Assembly: GCA_014653975.1 (NCBI GenBank)
Contig: JACWDR010000003.1
Coordinates: 1 to 64,000, forward strand
Origin: Pelagibacterales bacterium SAG-MED20
GTDB lineage: Bacteria > Pseudomonadota > Alphaproteobacteria > Pelagibacterales > Pelagibacteraceae
Direction of reading: 5' to 3'
Length of the DNA stretch: 64,000 bases
Within the stretch, counting starts at the first letter, position 1, and each line of letters begins with the position of its first letter. Shown here in pieces: positions 7,980 through 16,024 of this stretch. A model generated the notes under the pieces. The model had not been told where the DNA came from. It saw only the letters and a program-made list of their open reading frames with translations, and searched no databases. A program made the position numbers and the translations under genes.

Positions 7980-9269
7980 CTATGCTACAGCAAAACTAAT
8001 TAAGCTTAATATTGCTATAACCCAGATAGCTGGGTTAGTACTACCAAATTTTCCAGTGAAAATTTTAATAGCTGCATAAGAAATAAATGCAAGCGCTATA
8101 CCATTTGAGATAGAGTAAGTAAAAGGCATTGCTATCATAGCAAGAACAGCAGGCCCTGCTTCGGCAGCATCTTCCCACTCTATATCTGTTATATTACGAA
8201 CAAATAAAGTTGCGATATAAATTAATGCAGCCGCATCTATTTCTTTTGGTAGTGACGTTGCAAGTGGACTAAAGAATAAACATAGCAAGAAACCAATACC
8301 CACAACAAGTGACGTCATACCTGTTCTTCCACCAGCTTTTACACCAGCAGCAGACTCAACATATGTTGTTACAGTAGAAGTTCCCATTACAGCACCAGCC
8401 ACAGTAGACACACTGTCTGATAACATTGCCTTATCTATATCTTTGATTTTTCCATCACTTCCAATTTTACCAGATACGTTAGCAACACTTGTTAAAGTTC
8501 CTGCAGTATCAAAAAAATCAATAAAGAAAAGTGTGAAAATTACAGTAACCATAGATGCACTAAGAGCTGCACCTAAGTCAAAAGTAAATAGATGTGTCAT
8601 TGGTGGTGGTGATGAAACAATGCCATTAAAGTTACCCCAACCGCCAAGCCATGCAATTACACTAAAGACAATTATACCAATTATAATGTTACCTTTAATT
8701 TTCATTTTCTCCATCACAATCATTGAAATGAAGGCAGCAGCACCTAATAAAGTTAAGGGGTTGCTTAAATCACCAAGCTGCACAAGTACAACTGGATTGT
8801 CTGATGTAAGTCCCATTAATTGAAATCCGATTATTGCTAAAAATAATCCGATACCAGCTCCAATGCCTAGTTTCAAACTTTTTGGAATAGAGTTAATTAG
8901 CCATGCTCTTAGAGGTGTAAGTGAAATTACTAAGAACACAACACCTGCAACTAATACTGCACCTAGTGCTTCTGCGGGTGTGTACTCCATCCCTAAACAC
9001 ACTCCATACGCAATAAAAGCATTTATTCCCATGCCAGGCGCCAAACCTACTGGCCATGTTTTTGCATAGAATGCGGCAATAAAACAGGCTAATGCTGCAG
9101 CTAAGGCAGTAGCTGTAAACACACCTCCAAAATCAAAACCACCATCTGCAAGTATTACTGGATTTAAAAACATTATATATGCCATTGTTAAAAAAGTGGA
9201 AACGCCGGCTATAACTTCTGTTTTGAAATCCGTCTTATGTTTTCGATAATCAAAGTATTTATCTAACAT
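7980..9269 (-). CDS. AzgA-like purine (adenine/guanine/hypoxanthine) permease
   Basis: This 429-residue inner-membrane transporter has about a dozen hydrophobic helices. It carries hallmarks of the AzgA/COG2252 branch of the nucleobase transporter superfamily: TEVIAGVSTFLTMAYI near the N-terminus, GLAPGMGINAF near residue 78, FFDTAGTLTSVAN, and a GTSTVTTYVESAAG segment. It would bring purine bases in for the adjacent catabolic and salvage enzymes. A strong Shine-Dalgarno AAAGGAGA precedes the ATG. I looked for a purine riboswitch in the 157-base leader and did not find its conserved core. Confidence 0.92.
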   Translation of the reverse strand: MLDKYFDYRKHKTDFKTEVIAGVSTFLTMAYIMFLNPVILADGGFDFGGVFTATALAAALACFIAAFYAKTWPVGLAPGMGINAFIAYGVCLGMEYTPAEALGAVLVAGVVFLVISLTPLRAWLINSIPKSLKLGIGAGIGLFLAIIGFQLMGLTSDNPVVLVQLGDLSNPLTLLGAAAFISMIVMEKMKIKGNIIIGIIVFSVIAWLGGWGNFNGIVSSPPPMTHLFTFDLGAALSASMVTVIFTLFFIDFFDTAGTLTSVANVSGKIGSDGKIKDIDKAMLSDSVSTVAGAVMGTSTVTTYVESAAGVKAGGRTGMTSLVVGIGFLLCLFFSPLATSLPKEIDAAALIYIATLFVRNITDIEWEDAAEAGPAVLAMIAMPFTYSISNGIALAFISYAAIKIFTGKFGSTNPAIWVIAILSLISFAVA

Positions 9270-9426
9270 TTGATCTCCTTTAAGTTAATTTAATATGAAC
9301 TTATTTGATTCGCAGGGTAAAATCTCTTTGATATTAGATAAATAGACTACCTTAAGTTTAATTTGTACGATTAATACAACCTAAAAGTTAATGTTAGCAA
9401 TTTGAATAAGATGATACGTTTAAAAT

Positions 9427-9729
9427 GTGAAAAAAACATTATTTATTAAATTAATTTTTTTGCTAATCTTTCTAACAAGTTGCCAAACTATTAAACAAAA
9501 AACTGATGCAATTGTTGAAAAAGAAAATTTAAAATTAAGTAAATATATTGGCAAAACAGCAAGAAACTTGCAAATGGATTTAGGAAAACCTGATGAAGAT
9601 TTTAAGAATGAAAAAGGTAACTTAGAACTAATTTATAATTCAAAAAAATATGGAATACTTTGTGAAAGAAGATTTGAGGTAGACTCAAACTCTATAGTGA
9701 TTGGTTTTGTATCAAATGGATGCTTCTAA
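9427..9729 (+). CDS. small outer-membrane-type lipoprotein, function unknown
   Basis: The product is 100 residues and starts at a GTG codon. A short basic N-terminus and hydrophobic stretch lead to a lipobox LTSC near residue 19, so it should be lipidated and exported. The mature part contains YIGKTARNLQMDLGKP, which recalls the SmpA/BamE-like outer-membrane lipoprotein fold in which such a segment precedes a small beta domain; this is only a resemblance. Two further cysteines near residues 78 and 99 could form a disulfide. It is convergent with the small heat-shock protein gene. Confidence 0.75.
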   Translation: MKKTLFIKLIFLLIFLTSCQTIKQKTDAIVEKENLKLSKYIGKTARNLQMDLGKPDEDFKNEKGNLELIYNSKKYGILCERRFEVDSNSIVIGFVSNGCF

Positions 9730-9733
9730 TACC

Positions 9734-9754
9734 TGCGGGGAATAATTCCCCACA
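9734..9754. terminator. hairpin between convergent genes
   Basis: GGGGAA and TTCCCC form a perfect 6-bp stem around a TAA loop, with outer TG/CA pairs across one mismatch. No clear T tract follows on either strand, so it may be a weak terminator or an mRNA-end stabiliser. Confidence 0.4.
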
Positions 9755-9768
9755 AGCAAGGTTAATAA

Positions 9769-10215
9769 TTATTTAATTTCAATAATTTTTTTCTTTTTAT
9801 ATTCTGGTACAATCCTCTCACAAGCGACTGTTAAAAGACCATCTTTAAGTTCTGCACCACTTATTCTTACATCTTCTGCAATAGTAAATGATCTTGCAAA
9901 TTGTCTTTGTGAAATGCCCTTATGAATAATTTCACCATTATCGGATTTTTCATCTGATTTATTGATCTGTTTAGTTCTTACAGTTAATAAATTGTCTTCA
10001 AACTCAACTTCAACATCATTCTTATTGAAACCAGCCAAAGCAACTTCAATAGCGTAGTTATCTTTGCCTGTTTTTCTAATGTTGTAAGGTGGGTAATTAG
10101 ACTGCATGGTTAACCCTCCGTTTCCTAACATATTCTCAAATTGATCGAACATGTCATCAAACCCTATTGAAAATGGTCTTAGAGTGTTAAATATTGATAG
10201 ATCCCTACTTGTCAT
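9769..10215 (-). CDS. small heat-shock protein, Hsp20/IbpA family
   Basis: This alpha-crystallin-domain chaperone holds unfolding proteins in the cytoplasm. The domain is visible from about residue 40, including YAIEVALAGFNKNDVEVEFEDN, and GLLTVACERIVPE matches the family's conserved GxLxV region near the end. The N-terminus (FSIGFDDMFDQFENML) resembles IbpA. I place the start at the ATG at 10215 because a perfect AAAGGAGG lies just upstream; a longer frame would put that site inside the gene. The length is then 148 residues. The leader forms a ROSE-like thermosensor hairpin over the ribosome site and has a heat-shock-like promoter. Confidence 0.93.
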   Translation of the reverse strand: MTSRDLSIFNTLRPFSIGFDDMFDQFENMLGNGGLTMQSNYPPYNIRKTGKDNYAIEVALAGFNKNDVEVEFEDNLLTVRTKQINKSDEKSDNGEIIHKGISQRQFARSFTIAEDVRISGAELKDGLLTVACERIVPEYKKKKIIEIK

Positions 10216-10220
10216 AGTTT

Positions 10221-10238
10221 CCTCCTTTGTTAGCAAGG
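10221..10238 (-). promoter_or_regulatory. ROSE-like RNA thermometer hairpin masking the hsp20 ribosome-binding site
   Basis: In transcript sense the leader ends CCUUGCU-AACAA-AGGAGG, five bases before the AUG. CC pairs with GG, and UUGCU pairs with AGGA with the G bulged out. That bulged UUGCU/AGGA arrangement is the defining feature of ROSE thermometers found before small heat-shock genes in alphaproteobacteria. The hairpin would hide the Shine-Dalgarno when cool and melt on heating. A second hairpin upstream (10249-10267, AAGUCGCC with GGGGCUU) fits the multi-stem ROSE layout. The structure is seen directly; temperature control is inference. Confidence 0.7.
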
Positions 10239-10273
10239 TTTATTTAATAAGCCCCATTAGGCGACTTACACTT

Positions 10274-10304
10274 TATATTTAGGAACTAAGTTTAAAATTT
10301 CAAT
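10274..10304 (-). promoter_or_regulatory. possible heat-shock sigma factor promoter for hsp20
   Basis: In transcript sense ATTGAAA is followed after 15 bases by TAAATATA. This resembles the RpoH pattern CTTGAAA with a spaced AT-rich -10 element, with one mismatch in the -35. The groES promoter has a similar layout. AT-richness makes chance matches likely. Confidence 0.35.
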
Positions 10305-10313
10305 ATATAAAAG

Positions 10314-12389
10314 CTAAATTTTTTTAGTAATTTTTAGAGCAAAAGCATAATCTAATGCAATTTCCTCTATTGCACCATCTCTCCCAGATTTTCCTCCATG
10401 GCCTGCATTCATTTCAGTTTTTAAAAGTAATAAATTATTGTCAGTTTTATAATCTCTAAGTTTCGCAGTAAATTTTGTAGGCTCATCAAACAAAACTCTA
10501 TTGTCACTTAAACTTGTTGTAATGAATATATGAGGGTAGTCCATTTTTTTAATATTATTATATGGTGCATATGAATAGATATAGTCGAAGTGATCTTTAT
10601 TGCTTTTTGCATTTCCAAATTCATCAAACTCACCAACAGTTAAAGGTAATGAATGGTCTAAATTAGTTGTTAAAGAATCAACAAAAGGAACAGCCATTAT
10701 TATACCTAAGAATAATTCTGGTGCTTGATTAGCTACCACACCCATAAGGAGACCACCTGCAGAACCTCCCATTCCTATTATTTTATTTTTTGAAGTATAT
10801 TTATTTTTTATTAAATACTTTGCCGAAGCAATATAATCTTCAAACGTATTTTTCTTTTTAAGAAGTTTACCTTCTTTCCACCACTTCATCCCTTTTTCCA
10901 TACCACCTCTAATATGAGAGGTTACCCAAATAATATCCCTATTGATTAGACTTAATTTAGCAGCTGAAAAACTAGGACTCATTGAGCTTCCATAAGAACC
11001 ATAACCATAAAGCAATAAGTTTGCAGATCCGTTAAGTTTAGTATTTTTATGCCTTGTGATTGTAAGTGGAACCAATCTTCCATCGTGTGACTTGCACTCA
11101 ACTCTTTCAACAATATAGTCATCTGAATTATGACCAGAAGGAATAACTTGTTCTTTAACCAACTTTTTTTCTTTAGTGAGTAAGTTATATAAATAAACCC
11201 TTGATTGTGTTTTTGGTGAAGAATAACCTAAATAAATTTCATTTGTATCTTTGTTTCTCTGAACTAACGATATTCCAGGAACATAAACAATTTCATTTGA
11301 AAAAATTAATTCTTCCTCTATTCCTGTTTTAATATTTTTAACAAATAGTTTGTCTAAAGCATTAGAAGTTTCAGATCTTATTATCCAATCTTTTAAAAAT
11401 GTCAGCCCACCTATTAAAACCTCCTCTTTAGAAGCAATAAATATTTTCCAATTTGGATTTTCTAAATTTTCTGTTACATCTATTTTAAAATCCTCAGCAT
11501 TTTCATTAGTATGGTTATAAAATTTTCCATTCCAAGAATTAACTGAATAGAGCTCTCCTCTCTTTCTTTTTTTTATTAATTTAGGCCTTGGTTCTTTTTC
11601 ATTAACACTAAAATAATATTGTTCAGAGGTATTATGATCTGATGTTGTAATGAAAAAATATTTTTCATCTGAACTTAATCCAATACTAACAGTAAAAGCT
11701 TCACTTTTTTCTTCAAAAATTAATTGATCATCTTTAGTTTTTGTTCCTAATTTGTGTCTATAAATTTTTCTAGGTCTGTGATTTTCATCTAATTTTGAAT
11801 AGAATATAAATTTGTCATCTAAACTAAAAGTTATACCTCCTGATGTTTCTTCTATAATTTCAGTTACTAATTCTTTGGTATTGATATCCCTAATATGAAT
11901 TGTGTAATACTCAGAACCTTTCGTATCTAATGAATACCCAAGATACTTATCGTTAAAACTGACCTCTATATCCCCAACACCAAAATACTCCACATTGAGT
12001 TTTTGTTTTTCTTCGTCACCATTCCAGATTTCTTCAACACTATCACTCCCAATTTTTTTTCTTAGTTTAATTGAATAGTTTCCTTCAGCAGTTGTTTTAG
12101 TCCAATACTCATAATTAAAATCTCTAAAAGGTAACGACTCATCGTCTAATTTTATCCTTCCTTTAATCTCATCAAACAGTTTTTTTTGAATATTTTTAGT
12201 ATCTAGTAAATTGTGATCTGTATAAGAATTTTCATCCTCAAGATATTTTTTGACTTCTGGGTTTAGTTTTTCACTATCTTTAAGAACGTCTAAAATATCT
12301 TTTTGATGTATCCAGCTATAATTATCCTCCCATGTAGAATTATGGCAAGTTTTTATTTCTGGTTTTTTTTTTAGTTGTGGTATTTTCAT
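10314..12389 (-). CDS. ptrB: oligopeptidase B (protease II), S9 prolyl oligopeptidase family
   Basis: This is a 691-residue serine peptidase that cleaves short peptides, usually after Arg or Lys. A predicted beta-propeller fills the first 400 residues, ahead of an alpha/beta-hydrolase domain. The catalytic Ser is in GMGGSAGGLLMG near residue 543. The Asp follows in SDNRVLFDEPTKF, and the His is in NAGHGGKSGRDG near residue 665. GYGSYGSSMSPSFS is also typical of the family. There is no signal peptide, so it should be cytoplasmic. It is divergent from a membrane J-domain gene with a 15-base gap between start codons. Confidence 0.93.
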   Translation of the reverse strand: MKIPQLKKKPEIKTCHNSTWEDNYSWIHQKDILDVLKDSEKLNPEVKKYLEDENSYTDHNLLDTKNIQKKLFDEIKGRIKLDDESLPFRDFNYEYWTKTTAEGNYSIKLRKKIGSDSVEEIWNGDEEKQKLNVEYFGVGDIEVSFNDKYLGYSLDTKGSEYYTIHIRDINTKELVTEIIEETSGGITFSLDDKFIFYSKLDENHRPRKIYRHKLGTKTKDDQLIFEEKSEAFTVSIGLSSDEKYFFITTSDHNTSEQYYFSVNEKEPRPKLIKKRKRGELYSVNSWNGKFYNHTNENAEDFKIDVTENLENPNWKIFIASKEEVLIGGLTFLKDWIIRSETSNALDKLFVKNIKTGIEEELIFSNEIVYVPGISLVQRNKDTNEIYLGYSSPKTQSRVYLYNLLTKEKKLVKEQVIPSGHNSDDYIVERVECKSHDGRLVPLTITRHKNTKLNGSANLLLYGYGSYGSSMSPSFSAAKLSLINRDIIWVTSHIRGGMEKGMKWWKEGKLLKKKNTFEDYIASAKYLIKNKYTSKNKIIGMGGSAGGLLMGVVANQAPELFLGIIMAVPFVDSLTTNLDHSLPLTVGEFDEFGNAKSNKDHFDYIYSYAPYNNIKKMDYPHIFITTSLSDNRVLFDEPTKFTAKLRDYKTDNNLLLLKTEMNAGHGGKSGRDGAIEEIALDYAFALKITKKI

Positions 12390-12404
12390 GAAAAAAATAA
12401 ATAT

Positions 12405-12911
12405 ATGAATATAATCATTTATACACTAATTATTTTAGGAATTAGTTATTTTCTATTGAAATTAATAGTAAATACGTCTTCCAAAAAAATATCAAAAAAC
12501 CTGAGAAAATTAATTTTTTTTGGATCAATAGGTCTAGCAGTTTTATTTGCTTTTGGTGGAAAATTTTTACTTAGCTTACCTTTGACATTATTAAGTCTTG
12601 CTATAGTTAAGTTAAAAGGATTTTCCGTTTTTCAGTTAATAGCTTTATTTAGACTTATTCAAACATTAAGAAATTCAGGAAGGTTTTCTTTTAACAAGAG
12701 TCAAAATATAAAAAATTCTTCAAGTTTATCTTTAGAGGAATCTTATAAAATTTTAAATCTCGATATAAATAAAAAAGTAACAAAAGATGAAGTTAATAAA
12801 GCATACATAAATATTCAAAAAAAAATTCATCCTGACATTTCACCAGAAACTGCTAGACTATCAACAATTGTGAATGAAGCTAAAGAAGTTGTTTTAAAAA
12901 ATATTTCCTAA
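12405..12911 (+). CDS. membrane-anchored J-domain protein (TIM14/DjlA-like small DnaJ)
   Basis: The N-terminal 90 residues hold two or three hydrophobic segments. A C-terminal J-domain of about 60 residues follows, starting SLEESYKILNLD, with the essential HPD tripeptide in KKIHPDIS near residue 147. Such proteins recruit and stimulate DnaK at the membrane. I start at the ATG at 12405, because a TTG 30 bases earlier lies within the divergent ptrB start region and adds no conserved residues. The start context has no obvious Shine-Dalgarno. Its stop overlaps the convergent glycosyltransferase gene by four bases. Confidence 0.8.
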   Translation: MNIIIYTLIILGISYFLLKLIVNTSSKKISKNLRKLIFFGSIGLAVLFAFGGKFLLSLPLTLLSLAIVKLKGFSVFQLIALFRLIQTLRNSGRFSFNKSQNIKNSSSLSLEESYKILNLDINKKVTKDEVNKAYINIQKKIHPDISPETARLSTIVNEAKEVVLKNIS

Positions 12912-13873
12912 TCAACAATTTTTTTAAATTGTTCAAATATTTTATTTGGATTAATTCTATCTTTACCAAGAGTATCATGTTCTACAGTAATTTCACCATC
13001 AGGAATAATTGGGTACATTTTAGGGTTATAACTTCCATACAGCAAAGGTGTATCTGCCATTAAAACGACTGTCTTAATACCTAGACCAGAAGAGAGATGT
13101 CCAAAACTTGAATCATTGCAGATAGAAATATTACAGTTTTTAATTATAGGTAGTATTTCACTTATACTTAAATTATCCAACACATGGCATTTTTCTTTTA
13201 AATTAGTTTCAAGTATTTCATGTAAAATTTTTTGTTCTTCAATGTCTTTTCCAGTAGCTAAAAAAAACTTACATTTATATCTTTCTGTAACTAAATTCAT
13301 AAAATCTATAAAAGTTTTAGCAGGAATTCTTTTAGTAGATCCAGAGCCACCTATGCCCAATAAAATATTTATTTCATTGTTATTAATTTTATATTCTAAT
13401 TTAGCATTTTCTATTAATTTGTTGTTTAGTAATATTTTAGGCTCACTTTCTGTTCTTATATTTAATTCTTTTTTTATAAAATTTTTGGCAGCATCAATTA
13501 TATGCTGATTTTTTTTTTGAAATAATGGATATTGATGAATATCTTTAATTCCAGCAGCTCTTGCGATTAAGTTAAATCTAAAAGATGAGTTAAATATAAA
13601 GATCTTATCAAAATTATATTTTTTTAAATCTTTTACAAGTTTGTAAGAGCCAATAATTCCATCATGGCGCCCTTTACTAATTTTGTTCCCTCGATCAAGA
13701 ATGATAATTTCATTTATAGTTTTATTATCTTTAAGAAACTGTATTGCTTTTGAATTTTCCTTTACTAGAATGCTGACAGGAACATTAAAATTTTTTGAAA
13801 TAGCCTCTATAAATGGTAAAAAAATTACCATATCGCCGATTCCCATTCTATTTTGTACAGCTAAAATTTTCAT
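12908..13873 (-). CDS. glycosyltransferase family 9 (heptosyltransferase-like)
   Basis: The protein resembles ADP-heptose:LPS heptosyltransferases, which extend the LPS core on the inner face of the cytoplasmic membrane. It starts ILAVQNRMGIGDMVIFLPF, the GT9 N-terminal acceptor loop, and has GGSGSTKRIPA near residue 179 and CNDSSFGHLSSGLGIKTV near residue 258 in the sugar-nucleotide site. I use the ATG at 13873; a longer frame to 13939 would overlap the start of the divergent lyase gene and precede the conserved domain. The exact donor and acceptor cannot be read from the sequence. Confidence 0.82.
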   Translation of the reverse strand: MKILAVQNRMGIGDMVIFLPFIEAISKNFNVPVSILVKENSKAIQFLKDNKTINEIIILDRGNKISKGRHDGIIGSYKLVKDLKKYNFDKIFIFNSSFRFNLIARAAGIKDIHQYPLFQKKNQHIIDAAKNFIKKELNIRTESEPKILLNNKLIENAKLEYKINNNEINILLGIGGSGSTKRIPAKTFIDFMNLVTERYKCKFFLATGKDIEEQKILHEILETNLKEKCHVLDNLSISEILPIIKNCNISICNDSSFGHLSSGLGIKTVVLMADTPLLYGSYNPKMYPIIPDGEITVEHDTLGKDRINPNKIFEQFKKIVD

Positions 13874-13919
13874 TTTTTTATCATCTTTACTAAATCTTAA
13901 TTTTATATAAGTTTTGACA

Positions 13920-14804
13920 ATGAGTAAAATAAAAGGCATTTATGCGGCATCAATGACCCTATTTAATAAGGACTTGAGCTTAAATATTGAAAAAACTATT
14001 GGTCATGCAGAAAAAATAATTGATCAAGGCTGTCATGGAGTGGCAATTTTTGGAAGCACAGGACAATCTCAGTTGATTTCTGTGGGTGAAAAAATTGGTT
14101 TATTAAATGAGCTATCTAAAAGCCGTTATAGGGAAAAATTTTTAATAGGGACTGGGCTTAATTCTTTGAGCGAAACTATTAATCTAATGAAGGTAGCAAC
14201 ATCTTTAAAATTTAATGATTTTTTAATAATGCCCCCTGCATATTATAAATATGGTGATAAAGAAGTGATTGAATTTTACTCAAGAGTAATTCAAGCAGTG
14301 CCTAATAGTAAAATTGTTTTATATAATTTTGAAAAATTATGTGGCTATAAGTTTAGTGTAGAGTGTGTCAAAGAGCTTGTAAAAAAATACCCAGAGCAAA
14401 TTGTTGGCGTCAAAGATAGTTCCTACAACCTCTATGAACATTTAAAAATTAATAATTTTTCTGTATTGCCAGGCTCAGAGTCCAAACTTTTAAAAGGTTT
14501 GGAGCTTGGTTGTTCAGGTATTATTACCGCAACATGTAATGTAACATCTCATTTATCCAGAAAAGTGTATGACGATTTTATTGAAAATAGGGAACAAACT
14601 GCCAATGAAATGTTATGCAATGTTAGGAGCACTTTTGAAAAATTCAATTTAATATCTGGACTACATTCTTTTATGTCTGATGAAAATGAAATATATAAAA
14701 ATGTTTTACCCCCTATCAGTCTTTTAGATGAAAAGAATAAAAAACAATTAATAGAAGACCTTAATAAACTTAATTTTAAGTTAGGGCCTTTAAAGGCAGC
14801 TTAA
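13920..14804 (+). CDS. DapA/NanA-family (class I aldolase-like) lyase, substrate unknown
   Basis: A 294-residue TIM-barrel protein of the dihydrodipicolinate synthase / N-acetylneuraminate lyase superfamily. The Schiff-base Lys is visible in QIVGVKDSS near residue 161 and the conserved Tyr in IVLYNFEK near residue 136. The usual GTTGE motif reads GSTGQS, and the YNxPxRT motif is replaced by YNFEKLCG, so it is probably not the lysine-pathway DapA. The gene abuts the cyclopropane fatty acid synthase gene with no gap, so they are co-transcribed. Likely a 2-keto acid aldolase or dehydratase; the substrate cannot be named. Confidence 0.8.
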   Translation: MSKIKGIYAASMTLFNKDLSLNIEKTIGHAEKIIDQGCHGVAIFGSTGQSQLISVGEKIGLLNELSKSRYREKFLIGTGLNSLSETINLMKVATSLKFNDFLIMPPAYYKYGDKEVIEFYSRVIQAVPNSKIVLYNFEKLCGYKFSVECVKELVKKYPEQIVGVKDSSYNLYEHLKINNFSVLPGSESKLLKGLELGCSGIITATCNVTSHLSRKVYDDFIENREQTANEMLCNVRSTFEKFNLISGLHSFMSDENEIYKNVLPPISLLDEKNKKQLIEDLNKLNFKLGPLKAA

Positions 14805-15998
14805 ATGTACCTTGCAAGTTTTTTAAATAAACTGTTTAAAAAGGATGGTTTTATTTTGGTAGATGCATATTCAAAGAAGTATATTATAGGTACACCAGAA
14901 AAAAAAAATCCAGTTACACTTAAGATACTAAATAAAAATCTTCATTATAAATTGATTTTACGACCAGATTTATATTTTGGTGAAGCTTATTCTGATGGTG
15001 ATATAATAATTGAAAATGGAAATCTGACAGATTTTTTAGATCTTGCTCTTATGAATATTGGAAGAAATGAATTAAATTTTTTTAGTCAAATTATGAATAA
15101 ACTTGCTGGATCGTACAGGTATTTGACGAATTTTAATTTTATTAAAAAGTCTAAAATGAACGTTGCTCATCACTATGATCTCTCTGATGAATTATATGAT
15201 TTATTTTTAGATCCTAAAAGACAATATTCATGTGGATATTTTAAAACTGAAAATGATACATTAGAAAATGCACAAAATAATAAAATTCAACATATAATAA
15301 AGAAATTAAATATACAACCAAATCAAAAAGTTCTTGATATTGGGTGTGGATGGGGATCTCTAGCTATCGATATTGCTAGAAGTGCAAACTGTGAAGTAAC
15401 AGGAATAACATTATCTAAAAACCAATTCGATTATTGTGTAAATAAAGCTAAAGAACTTAATTTAGAAAATCAAGTCACATTCAAGCTTGAGGATTATCGT
15501 GAGTTAAATGAAAAATTTGATAGAATAGTAAGCGTTGGTATGTTTGAGCATGTAGGTCGAAAATTTTATAAGAAATTTTTCAAAAAAATCGAGTCATTAC
15601 TTAATAGTGATGGCGTTTCATTAATCCACACAATAGGCTCAGTTAACCCACCTAGAGATCCACATCCATGGATAACAAAGTACATTTTTCCAGGAGGATA
15701 TACACCTAGTTTAAGTGAAGTAACTACACCTATTGAAAAAGCAGGCTTAATAGTATCAGATGTTGAGGTATTAAAACTTCATTATTCACACACTTTGAAG
15801 CACTGGAAAGAAAATTGTATAAAAAATAAAGAAAAAATAATTGAAATGTTTGATGAAAGATTTTTTAGAATGTGGGAATTTTACTTAACAGGCTGTGAAA
15901 TTGCTTTTAAATGGGGAGATCAGGTTGTGTATCAGTTTCAATTAACAAAAAATTATTCATCTACACCAACTACAAGAGACTATATTTATCAACAATAA
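14805..15998 (+). CDS. cfa: cyclopropane-fatty-acyl-phospholipid synthase family methyltransferase
   Basis: The enzyme transfers a methylene group from S-adenosylmethionine to unsaturated acyl chains of membrane phospholipids. The SAM-binding loop reads VLDIGCGWGSLAIDIA near residue 178, and the family's AHHYDLSDELYDLFLD segment precedes it near residue 122. A later FPGGYTPSLSEV stretch is also conserved. The 397-residue length is normal. It starts on the base after the stop of the DapA-like lyase gene. Related enzymes modify fatty acids in other ways, so the cyclopropane product is a family-level call. Confidence 0.88.
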   Translation: MYLASFLNKLFKKDGFILVDAYSKKYIIGTPEKKNPVTLKILNKNLHYKLILRPDLYFGEAYSDGDIIIENGNLTDFLDLALMNIGRNELNFFSQIMNKLAGSYRYLTNFNFIKKSKMNVAHHYDLSDELYDLFLDPKRQYSCGYFKTENDTLENAQNNKIQHIIKKLNIQPNQKVLDIGCGWGSLAIDIARSANCEVTGITLSKNQFDYCVNKAKELNLENQVTFKLEDYRELNEKFDRIVSVGMFEHVGRKFYKKFFKKIESLLNSDGVSLIHTIGSVNPPRDPHPWITKYIFPGGYTPSLSEVTTPIEKAGLIVSDVEVLKLHYSHTLKHWKENCIKNKEKIIEMFDERFFRMWEFYLTGCEIAFKWGDQVVYQFQLTKNYSSTPTTRDYIYQQ

Positions 15999-16024
15999 AT
16001 TGATAAATCATAAGTTCTTAAAGT

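Noticed and set aside
9270-9426. Possible purine riboswitch in the leader of the permease gene
   Set aside because: The conserved three-way-junction core and loop sequences are not present on the minus strand; only a normal ribosome site is evident.
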